From contig DKNB01000057.1 of the NCBI GenBank assembly GCA_002470125.1, positions 4,613 through 9,724 of the forward strand: 5,112 nucleotides of DNA. Reading direction: 5' to 3'. Each line of letters opens with the position of its first letter. Within the stretch, counting starts at the first letter, position 1. The DNA comes from Gallionellales bacterium UBA7399 (GTDB taxonomy: Bacteria; Pseudomonadota; Gammaproteobacteria; Burkholderiales; Gallionellaceae). The translations under genes were made by a program, and so were the position numbers. The notes beneath the pieces are model-generated. The model worked only from the letters and a program-made list of their open reading frames with translations. It was not told the origin of the DNA and did not search any database. Below, in pieces: positions 1 through 5,112 of this stretch.

Positions 1-273
1 CTTGTACCGTCTAACCACCCCAATCAGGGCGCGCGTGACTGGGTGCTGTGGGGTCCCCATGTACATGGCGGTTACCTCTGTATGCCACCACGCCAACATC
101 GTGTGCGCCACGCTTTCGTTTGAACTCTCGTCCACAACATCGTCCACCTCCCTACAGAAGGCATACAGGGCAATGATGGCACGCCGCCGTGACGGCGACA
201 TAAACATAAAGCTGTAATAGAAACTTGACCCGCTCTGAGCCGCCTTGTTTCTACAGTACTGGTCTGGGGTCAT
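1..273 (-). CDS. hpnD: Presqualene diphosphate synthase HpnD, N-terminal part (cut by left window edge)
   Basis: HpnD condenses two farnesyl diphosphates head to head into presqualene diphosphate, the first step of the HpnCDE route to squalene. The 91 visible codons run open to the window edge, so about two thirds of a typical 280-residue protein is missing. The start MTPDQYCRNKAA, the SGSSFYYSF segment (residues 14-22), RRRAIIALYAFCREVDD (29-45) and the first Asp-rich Mg-diphosphate motif D44-D45-x-x-D48 are typical of HpnD rather than HpnC. HPVTRAL (77-83) is also a family signature. The ATG at 273-271 fits the usual HpnD N-terminus. No strong Shine-Dalgarno precedes it (AGAACTAAC). It follows hpnC after 38 nt and is probably cotranscribed. 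Whether the second Asp motif and the rest of the gene are intact cannot be seen. Annotation as a general squalene/phytoene synthase is the only realistic alternative. Confidence 0.93.
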   Translation of the reverse strand, partial: MTPDQYCRNKAAQSGSSFYYSFMFMSPSRRRAIIALYAFCREVDDVVDESSNESVAHTMLAWWHTEVTAMYMGTPQHPVTRALIGVVRRYK

Positions 274-311
274 GTTAGTTCTAAGTGGGTGATACTCGCT
301 TGGCCTGCCGT

Positions 312-1127
312 CTAAAAGCTGAATGGTGCAATTTTTATGAGCATCATCACCCAGTCCAGCTTTCCCAGAATGGGGCGCTGGTGGAGCATATTAAACCGCG
401 CGATCTCGAGTTTGTCTAGGATGCGATTACCGCCCGCGATGATGAGCCGCATCTCAAGGCCAACACGGCCAGTCAGTATGCTGCCGAGCGGGGCGCCACT
501 ACGCATAATATCGCGCGTACGTTGCACTTGGAATAGCATGAGCTTGCGCCAAGCATCGTCCACAATTTTTTGCGAGATGTGCTGCTCGTTGACCCCAAGA
601 TTGGCCATCTCATCTTGTGGTATGTAGATGCGGCCTATGGCGTAGTCACGGGCAATGTCCTGCCAAAAGTTGGTCAGCTGCAGACCGGTGCAGATGGCAT
701 CCGAGTATGCGATATTCGATGGGCTGGCCTCGCCGTACAGGTGCAGCAGTAGTCTGCCGATTGGATTGGCAGAGCGGTCACAGTAATCTAAGACCTCTTG
801 AAAGTTGGCGTAACGCTTTTTGAGTACGTCCCGAGAGAATGCATCCAGTAAATCATAGAGAGGCTGCAGTGGCAGCTGGTGATGCGCAACGACTTCAGTT
901 AGGTCTCGGAAGAGGGGGGTCAAAGGAGGTTTGTTTTCAGAGATGCGGTCCAGCTGGTCACGGAAGCTGTTGAGCGCGGCCAGGCGCTCCTCATTTCCAG
1001 AGCTCCCCTCGTCAGCATGGTCGTCTGCCTGGCGCGCAAAAGAGTAGATCACTTTGACCGCCTTCCGCAAGCGCTTCGGTAGCAAAATAGAGGCGACAGG
1101 AAAATTTTCGTAGTGGTTGGCGTCCAT
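312..1127 (-). CDS. hpnC: Hydroxysqualene synthase HpnC (squalene/phytoene synthase family)
   Basis: HpnC converts presqualene diphosphate, made by HpnD, to hydroxysqualene, which HpnE then reduces to squalene for hopanoids. The 271-residue product has the expected length and starts MDANHYENFPVAS, the characteristic HpnC N-terminus. The first Asp-rich motif is ARQADDHADE (residues 31-40; D35, D36, D39). The second is LTNFWQDIARD (151-161; D157, D161), followed by GRIYIP (165-170). These residues bind Mg and diphosphate in the trans-isoprenyl synthase fold. The frame is open upstream to a TTG at 1196, which would add 23 residues and begin right after prmB. I prefer the ATG at 1127-1125 because homologues start at HYENFP and the extension (MPDGSPPRIVI...) resembles nothing in the family. 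No clear Shine-Dalgarno supports either start. It lies 70 nt after prmB and 38 nt before hpnD. Confidence 0.93.
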   Translation of the reverse strand: MDANHYENFPVASILLPKRLRKAVKVIYSFARQADDHADEGSSGNEERLAALNSFRDQLDRISENKPPLTPLFRDLTEVVAHHQLPLQPLYDLLDAFSRDVLKKRYANFQEVLDYCDRSANPIGRLLLHLYGEASPSNIAYSDAICTGLQLTNFWQDIARDYAIGRIYIPQDEMANLGVNEQHISQKIVDDAWRKLMLFQVQRTRDIMRSGAPLGSILTGRVGLEMRLIIAGGNRILDKLEIARFNMLHQRPILGKLDWVMMLIKIAPFSF

Positions 1128-1197
1128 CGTAACTAAGAATTTAAGTGCTATAGGGTATGAATGGATGACAATTCTAGGCGGGCTGCCATCGGGCAAG
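1128..1197 (-). other. AT-rich spacer between prmB and hpnC, possible promoter or leader for hpnCD
   Basis: This is the longest gap in the window if hpnC starts at 1127. The 50 bases nearest hpnC (1128-1177) contain 17 G or C, about 34%, clearly below the flanking genes. On the minus strand a TAGAAT hexamer (1176-1171) matches five of six sigma-70 -10 bases, but no good -35 lies 16-18 nt upstream. TTGTCA and TATAGC also occur but with only 13 nt between them. A promoter here is therefore only an inference. No rho-independent terminator for prmB is visible. The same bases would encode 23 extra HpnC residues if translation began at the TTG at 1196. Confidence 0.25.
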
Positions 1198-2127
1198 CTA
1201 GGCTGGAATATTATTCCTGCCAGAGATTAGGTCTTCGCGATTCAGCATAAATACAAAATGACTGCCCCCAGATACCTCCAGCCAGGTAAACGGTAGTCCG
1301 GGGTATGCGTTTTCAAGTGCTGTGCGATTGTGACCAATCTCCACCACCAGTAACCCACCTGGGTTGAGGTGGTCGGCCGCATGACTGAGTATCGAACGCG
1401 TTGCATCTAACCCGTCCACACCACTACCCAGGGCAAGGGAGGGCTCGTGTTGGTATTCCGCTGGTAGCGCGCTCACGGATGGCGCATCCACGTAAGGTGG
1501 ATTGCTGATGATTAGGTCGTACTTGTTGCCCTTGAGATTTAAGAATAGATCTGACCTGAGTATATTTATTTGTGCCCCCATGCCGTGGTCAGCCACGTTA
1601 CGTTTCGCTACCTCAAGCGCCTCTGGGGATATATCAACCGCATCAATCATGGCAGCGGGAAAGGTATGCGCAGCCAGGATGGCGAGGCACCCGCTACCTG
1701 TACACAGGTCTAGCACGCTGGTTACGCTTGCTGTGTCGGCCACCCAGGGGGAGAGTTGCTCCAATAGTAATTCTGCTATGAAGGAGCGCGGTACGATAAC
1801 ACGCTCATCCACGTAAAAACAAAAGTTTCCCAGCCAGGCCTCGTGCGTTAGGTACGCCGCAGGAATTTTTTTATCTATGCGCTGGATAAGCAGTAGGAGT
1901 AATGCGTCCCTCTCACAAGAGGTGAGTCGAGCATCCAGGAACGGATCGAGTGTGTCTAACGGTAGGTGTAGGGTGTGCAGGATAAGATAGGCCGCCTCGT
2001 CATACGCGCTGGCCAGACCGTGCCCAAAGCTGAGCTTGGCCTCGCTGAATTCGCTGACCACAAAACGCAACCAATCACGTATAGTGAGGAGCTCGTCGGT
2101 GCAGTTTTTTTTGTGAAGTGCACTCAT
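1198..2127 (-). CDS. prmB: Ribosomal protein uL3 (L3) N5-glutamine methyltransferase PrmB
   Basis: PrmB is a cytoplasmic SAM-dependent enzyme that methylates a glutamine side chain of ribosomal protein uL3 during 50S assembly. The 309-residue length matches the family (about 310). An N-terminal helical region with AYDEAAYLILHTLHLPLD (41-58) and the PrmB block AYLTHEAWLG (91-100) followed by FYVDERVIVPRSFIAELL (104-121) precedes a Rossmann methyltransferase domain. That domain has SAM motif I VLDLCTGSGCLAI (138-150) and the catalytic SNPPYVDAP motif (208-216). LPAEYQHEPSLALGSGVDGLD (221-241) separates PrmB from PrmC/HemK, the nearest alternative. Its ATG overlaps the dapE TGA in an ATGA arrangement and lacks its own Shine-Dalgarno, so translational coupling is likely. 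An A8 run at codons 6-8 (2112-2105) and an A7 run at 1872-1866 are possible slippage sites. Confidence 0.96.
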   Translation of the reverse strand: MSALHKKNCTDELLTIRDWLRFVVSEFSEAKLSFGHGLASAYDEAAYLILHTLHLPLDTLDPFLDARLTSCERDALLLLLIQRIDKKIPAAYLTHEAWLGNFCFYVDERVIVPRSFIAELLLEQLSPWVADTASVTSVLDLCTGSGCLAILAAHTFPAAMIDAVDISPEALEVAKRNVADHGMGAQINILRSDLFLNLKGNKYDLIISNPPYVDAPSVSALPAEYQHEPSLALGSGVDGLDATRSILSHAADHLNPGGLLVVEIGHNRTALENAYPGLPFTWLEVSGGSHFVFMLNREDLISGRNNIPA

Positions 2128-3260
2128 GCGCGATCAACCAGCAGGTTGACCAGTGTGCCGCAGTAAATCTCAGAAAGCGTGTCTAGGTCAGCTACGGGCA
2201 CGCATTCGTTGAGCTTATGAATGGTCGCATTGAGCGGACCGAATTCGATCACCTGTGGACAGATGTCGGCTATAAAGCGCCCATCCGAGGTCCCGCCGTT
2301 GGTTGAAAGTTCCGTATCCAGGCCCGTCACTTTTTTGATAGCAGAGCTGACCGCCTCCACGAGGTCGCCACGAGGGGTAAGGTAAGGCTTTCCGGAGAGC
2401 GACCAGGCGAGGTCGTAACTCAGTTGATATCGATCGAGGATGGCGTGAGTCTTTTGTTTCAGCTCGTCTACCGTGCTTGCCGTTGAGAAGCGAAAGTTAA
2501 ACTCCAGATCCAGCGTGCCCGGAATAACGTTGCTCGCCCCGGTGCCACCATGTATGTTTGAAACCTGCCAGGTGGTTGGCGGAAAGTAGGCGTTCCCGTC
2601 ATCCCAGGTCACCGCGGCCAGCTCGGCAATGGCCGGCGCTGCGAGGTGGATTGGATTCTTGGCCAGGCTTGGGTAGGCAATGTGGCCCTGCACACCCTTA
2701 ACGACAAGTTTTCCAGAGAGTGATCCGCGTCGTCCGTTCTTGATGGTGTCGCCAGTCTTATTGGAGGAGGTGGGTTCACCCACGATACAGTAGTCCATCT
2801 TTTCGCCGCGCTCCCGTAGTGCGTCGACCACGCGAACCGTTCCATTGATTGCCACGCCCTCCTCGTCGGAGGTGAGCAGCAAGGCAATCGACCCGGCATG
2901 CTCTGGGTGGGCCGTCACAAACTGTTCGATCGAGGTCACAAAGGCGGCTAGCGAGCCCTTCATGTCCGCGGCCCCACGCCCGTAAAGCATGCCATCGCGT
3001 ACACTTGGGGTGAATGGGTCGCTGTGCCATTGGTCTAGCGGCCCGGTCGGCACAACGTCGGTGTGTCCCGCAAAGCAAACCAGCGGCCCCGTGTGACCAC
3101 GCCGCGCCCATAGGTTGTCCACGTTCTCGTAACGCGACATCTCCAACTTAAACCCAAGGGGCTCCAGTCTCTTGCCGATGAGGGTCAGGCACCCCTCGTC
3201 CAAAGGGGTCAGTGAACGGCGAGAGATGAGTTGTTTGGCAAGTTCTAGGGTTTTAGACAT
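2124..3260 (-). CDS. dapE: Succinyl-diaminopimelate desuccinylase DapE
   Basis: DapE is a dinuclear zinc M20-family hydrolase. It removes succinate from N-succinyl-LL-2,6-diaminopimelate to give LL-diaminopimelate for lysine and peptidoglycan synthesis. The 378-residue product is full length. All expected metal ligands and the catalytic base are present: H66 in FAGHTDVVP (63-71), bridging D99 in YGRGAADMKG (93-102), base E133 and ligand E134 in SDEEG (131-135), E162 in GEPTSS (161-166) and H348 near the end in GPLNATIHKLNE (341-352). NGRRGSLSGKL (175-185) opens the lid/dimerisation domain, and TNGGTSDGRF (320-329) is the DapE signature. The ATG at 3260 gives the usual start MSKTLELAKQLI and lies 16 nt after the yffB stop; the Shine-Dalgarno is poor. 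The stop overlaps the prmB start by 4 nt. DapE acts after DapD and DapC, both encoded upstream. Confidence 0.97.
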   Translation of the reverse strand: MSKTLELAKQLISRRSLTPLDEGCLTLIGKRLEPLGFKLEMSRYENVDNLWARRGHTGPLVCFAGHTDVVPTGPLDQWHSDPFTPSVRDGMLYGRGAADMKGSLAAFVTSIEQFVTAHPEHAGSIALLLTSDEEGVAINGTVRVVDALRERGEKMDYCIVGEPTSSNKTGDTIKNGRRGSLSGKLVVKGVQGHIAYPSLAKNPIHLAAPAIAELAAVTWDDGNAYFPPTTWQVSNIHGGTGASNVIPGTLDLEFNFRFSTASTVDELKQKTHAILDRYQLSYDLAWSLSGKPYLTPRGDLVEAVSSAIKKVTGLDTELSTNGGTSDGRFIADICPQVIEFGPLNATIHKLNECVPVADLDTLSEIYCGTLVNLLVDRA

Positions 3261-3276
3261 AGGTGTATATCAAGAC

Positions 3277-3627
3277 TTATGGTTTGAAAATATTTTCATA
3301 GTTGACGCTATCAAATCCAATATGCACCAGCTTGCCGCCCTTTTCTAGAAGAGGGCGCCTGATCACGCTTGGTTTTTCAAGCATCAACGCCAACGCGCTG
3401 GCGTCATCGCAAACCGCCTGCTGGCGGGAGGCAGGTAGGCCTCGCCAGGTCATACCCTTTCGGTTGACCAGGCTCTCCCAGCCGGCCTGCTTTAGCCAAC
3501 GCTGCGCCAACTCGGAGCTGACACCCTGCTTTTTAAAGTCGTGGAACTGGTAGTGCTCGCCGTGCTGGTCTAGCCAGGCGATGGCCTTGCGCACCGTGCT
3601 GCAGTTTCCGATTCCATATAGCTTCAT
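3277..3627 (-). CDS. yffB: YffB/ArsC-family thioredoxin-fold protein (Spx/arsenate-reductase-like)
   Basis: This is a 116-residue cytoplasmic protein of the ArsC/Spx thioredoxin-fold family, the usual length for the YffB subgroup. Visible features are the N-terminal strand MKLYGIGNCSTVRKA with the single conserved Cys9, YQFHDFKKQG (26-35), GWESLVNRKGMTWR (49-62) and IRRPLLEKGGK (89-99), whose Arg-Pro pair is family-conserved. The ArsC-type HX3CX3R loop is absent and there is no CXXC as in Spx, so true arsenate reduction or an Spx-type regulatory role is unlikely. The family has been proposed to be glutathione-dependent thiol reductases, but its cellular substrate is not established. It sits 53 nt after dapD and 16 nt before dapE, a common neighbourhood in proteobacteria, which suggests but does not prove a link to DAP synthesis. 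Automatic pipelines often name it arsC, which overstates what is known. Confidence 0.88.
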   Translation of the reverse strand: MKLYGIGNCSTVRKAIAWLDQHGEHYQFHDFKKQGVSSELAQRWLKQAGWESLVNRKGMTWRGLPASRQQAVCDDASALALMLEKPSVIRRPLLEKGGKLVHIGFDSVNYENIFKP

Positions 3628-3631
3628 TCAG

Positions 3632-3639
3632 CTCAACCT
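3632..3639 (-). promoter_or_regulatory. Candidate ribosome binding site for yffB
   Basis: On the minus strand the sequence TAGGTTGAGCTGA directly precedes the ATG at 3627. It offers two purine-rich cores, GAG 4 nt and AGG 9 nt before the start. Either is acceptable but neither is strong. It supports ATG 3627 as the start. Confidence 0.4.
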
Positions 3640-3665
3640 ATCAGCGTGCTTGGTCTAGGGCGATG

Positions 3666-3678
3666 GTGCTGCCAGCAC
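3666..3678 (-). other. Short inverted repeat just after dapD
   Basis: Two nucleotides downstream of the dapD stop on the minus strand, GTGCT and AGCAC flank a 3-nt GGC loop. This gives a five-base-pair stem. No T-run follows, so it is not a convincing intrinsic terminator. It might modestly affect mRNA stability or processing between dapD and yffB, or it may be chance. Confidence 0.25.
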
Positions 3679-3680
3679 AC

Positions 3681-4502
3681 TTAAATACCGCGCAGCAACT
3701 CATTTATTCCTACCTTTGCCCTAGTCTTCGCGTCCACCCGCTTAACAATCACGGCGCAATAAAGGCTGTAGGCCCCATCCTTGGATGGCAGGTTTCCGGA
3801 CACCACCACCGAACCCGCTGGGACGCGTCCGTACTGAACCTCACCGGTTTCCCGGTCGTAGATCTTTGTGCTCTGTCCGATGTACACGCCCATCGATATC
3901 ACCGCGCCTTCCTCAACGATGACGCCCTCCACGATCTCGGAGCGGGCACCAATAAAACAGTTGTCCTCGATAATGGTGGGATTGGCTTGTACTGGCTCCA
4001 GCACGCCACCAATACCAACGCCGCCACTCAGGTGCACGTTCTTGCCGATCTGTGCGCACGAGCCGACCGTTGCCCATGTGTCGACCATGGCCCCCTCGTC
4101 CACGTAGGCACCAATGTTGACGTAGGAGGGCATTAAGACCACGTTCTTTGCGATGAAGGAGCCCTTACGCGCTGCGGCCGGTGGCACGACACGAAAGCCA
4201 CCGTCACGAAAATCACGCGAGTTGTAGTCGGCAAACTTTGAGGGGACCTTGTCGTAGTAGTTAGTGAACCCACCCTTGATGAAGGCGTTGTCCTCCATGC
4301 GGAAAGATAGTAGCACCGCCTTCTTTAGCCATTGGTGGGTCACCCACTGGCCGTCTATTTTTTCAGCCACGCGTAGCGCACCCCGATCGAGGTGGTCAAT
4401 GACAGTGCCGATCGCGTCCTTTAATTTTGCCTCTACGTTACGTGGCGTTATTTCGGCGCGACGCTCAAAGGCCAACTCGATAATCTGTTGCAGCTGTTCC
4501 AT
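3681..4502 (-). CDS. dapD: 2,3,4,5-tetrahydropyridine-2,6-dicarboxylate N-succinyltransferase DapD
   Basis: DapD transfers succinate from succinyl-CoA to tetrahydrodipicolinate, the first committed step of the succinylase branch to diaminopimelate. The 273-residue product matches the family (E. coli 274). The N-terminal helical domain begins MEQLQQIIELAFERRAE. It is followed by FIKGGFTNYYDKVP (74-87) and RVVPPAAARKG (104-114), then a left-handed beta-helix of hexapeptide repeats (about 115-215). The active-site residues D141 (MVDTWATVGS) and E189 (GARSEIVEG) fall at the positions known for the family. The C-terminal VPAGSVVVSGNLPSKDG segment (227-243) is typical. The frame is open upstream to 4661, but the ATG at 4502 gives the family N-terminus, avoids overlapping dapC, and has the best Shine-Dalgarno in the window. 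It follows dapC after 7 nt and is almost certainly cotranscribed with it. Confidence 0.97.
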   Translation of the reverse strand: MEQLQQIIELAFERRAEITPRNVEAKLKDAIGTVIDHLDRGALRVAEKIDGQWVTHQWLKKAVLLSFRMEDNAFIKGGFTNYYDKVPSKFADYNSRDFRDGGFRVVPPAAARKGSFIAKNVVLMPSYVNIGAYVDEGAMVDTWATVGSCAQIGKNVHLSGGVGIGGVLEPVQANPTIIEDNCFIGARSEIVEGVIVEEGAVISMGVYIGQSTKIYDRETGEVQYGRVPAGSVVVSGNLPSKDGAYSLYCAVIVKRVDAKTRAKVGINELLRGI

Positions 4503-4511
4503 AATTTTCCT
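4503..4511 (-). promoter_or_regulatory. Shine-Dalgarno of dapD, overlapping the dapC stop codon
   Basis: On the minus strand TAGGAAAATT precedes ATG 4502. AGGA occupies 4511-4508, 5 nt before the start, and its AG is also the last two bases of the dapC TAG stop. A ribosome terminating on dapC would sit on this site, so the two cistrons are probably translationally coupled. It decides the dapD start against the longer upstream reading frame. Confidence 0.75.
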
Positions 4512-5112
4512 AGTTAAGTTTACGAGTAAATTCAGCGATACGGTGCGCGGCATCGAGTGTCTCGCCAAGCTCCGCCACCAGGGCAATCCTGATGAAGCCC
4601 TTCCCTGGGTTAGTGCCGTGCGCATCGCGTGCCAAAAAGCTTCCGGGCAGCACTGTAACATTATAGTCTCGATGCAGGTATTGCGCGAAATCGGTGTCGG
4701 GTATGGGTACCTGCAGCCATAAATAAAAGCTGGCCTCTGGTAACGTTACCGGCAAGGCAGGCTTGAGTATGCTGGCCACCTGCGAAAATTTTTCAGAGTA
4801 CAGGCGTCGATTCGTGACGACGTGCCCCTCGTCTTGCCAGGCGACGGCACTGGCGGCCTGTACCGCAGGATTCATTGCGCAGCCATGATAGGTGCGGTAG
4901 AGCGCAAATTTATCGATGACCTTGGCGTCACCCGCCACAAATCCTGAGCGCATGCCGGGCACATTGGAGCGCTTCGAGAGACTGAAGAATGACACCAGGT
5001 TGCGGTAGTCGACGCGCCCCAAACTGTGGGCAGCCTCTAGCGCGCCGAGCGGTGGCCTGTCGAAATAGATTTCTGAGTAGCACTCGTCAGCGGCAATCAC
5101 AAAGCCGTAACG
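4510..5112 (-). CDS. dapC: Succinyl-diaminopimelate aminotransferase DapC, C-terminal half (cut by right window edge)
   Basis: DapC is a fold-type I, class I/II PLP aminotransferase that makes N-succinyl-LL-2,6-diaminopimelate from the keto product of DapD, using glutamate. Two hundred residues are visible, about half of the usual 400; the start lies beyond the window. The first visible residues are RYGFVIAADECYSEIYFD, whose Asp9 and Tyr13 (fragment numbering) correspond to the pair contacting the PLP pyridine nitrogen and O3'. SLSKRSNVPGMRSGFVAG (44-61) carries the Schiff-base Lys47 and a phosphate-binding Arg. LYRTYHGCAMNPAVQ and the C-terminal GFIRIALVAE, with its carboxylate-binding Arg, fit the proteobacterial DapC subgroup. 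Adjacency to dapD makes this much likelier than a generic aspartate or alanine aminotransferase. The GTG at 5100 is only an internal Val codon, because the conserved frame continues to the edge. Confidence 0.93.
   Translation of the reverse strand, partial: RYGFVIAADECYSEIYFDRPPLGALEAAHSLGRVDYRNLVSFFSLSKRSNVPGMRSGFVAGDAKVIDKFALYRTYHGCAMNPAVQAASAVAWQDEGHVVTNRRLYSEKFSQVASILKPALPVTLPEASFYLWLQVPIPDTDFAQYLHRDYNVTVLPGSFLARDAHGTNPGKGFIRIALVAELGETLDAAHRIAEFTRKLN

Noticed and set aside
2..217. 71-codon plus-strand reading frame at the left edge
   Set aside because: The opposite strand encodes an excellent HpnD N-terminus through the same bases, so the plus-strand frame is a shadow.
1157..1175. TTGTCA and TATAGC as a sigma-70 promoter for hpnC
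   Set aside because: The two hexamers are only 13 nt apart, too short for a normal 16-18 nt spacer, so I do not call a promoter from them.
3277..3627. Arsenic-resistance function from resemblance to ArsC
   Set aside because: The ArsC active-site loop is missing and no ars gene is nearby; the neighbours are dap genes.
1485..4115. Recurring CCACGTA words on the plus strand (near 1488, 1809 and 4099) as a possible repeat or binding site
   Set aside because: Each encodes a conserved Tyr-Val-Asp in PrmB or DapD, so the repetition comes from shared residues and not from a DNA element.
3663..4136. 157-codon plus-strand reading frame opposite dapD, with an AGGG a few bases before its ATG
   Set aside because: It lies entirely antisense to a well-conserved dapD, and its translation is His-rich with no recognisable domain. 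It is a shadow frame created by dapD codon bias.
4503..4661. Upstream extension of the dapD frame by 53 codons
   Set aside because: It would overlap the end of dapC, its sequence does not resemble DapD, and the ATG at 4502 has both a Shine-Dalgarno and the family N-terminus.
4264..4722. 152-codon plus-strand reading frame across the dapD-dapC junction
   Set aside because: It is antisense to two confident genes, with no family resemblance and no supported ribosome binding site.

Overview
The window is a tightly packed stretch of a bacterial chromosome, most likely from a betaproteobacterium (a gammaproteobacterium is less likely). This rests on the close family resemblance of all six recognisable genes, the dapC-dapD-yffB-dapE-prmB order, and a moderate GC content (roughly 50-55% by eye). 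No mobile element, RNA gene, CRISPR array or integration site is visible.

All genes lie on the minus strand and are transcribed from high to low coordinates. From the right edge they are: the C-terminal half of dapC (succinyl-diaminopimelate aminotransferase, cut by the window), dapD (tetrahydrodipicolinate N-succinyltransferase), a small YffB/ArsC-family thioredoxin-fold reductase, dapE (succinyl-diaminopimelate desuccinylase), prmB (methyltransferase for ribosomal protein uL3), hpnC and the N-terminal third of hpnD (cut by the left edge). Gaps are 7, 53 and 16 nt, then a 4-nt overlap, then 70 and 38 nt. This is an operon-like layout with no convincing terminator.

The genes fall into two metabolic blocks. 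DapD, DapC and DapE catalyse the three consecutive succinylase-branch steps from tetrahydrodipicolinate to LL-diaminopimelate, which feeds lysine and peptidoglycan. HpnC and HpnD are head-to-head prenyl condensing enzymes that, with HpnE, make squalene from farnesyl diphosphate, usually for hopanoids. PrmB sits between the blocks and YffB sits within the dap block.

I see no new system. The points most worth checking are the junction of the two blocks with an AT-rich spacer, an A8 homopolymer at the start of prmB, the conserved but uncharacterised YffB-type protein, the fairly common CTAG tetranucleotide, and the scarcity of good Shine-Dalgarno sequences. Every stretch without a gene is under 75 nt.
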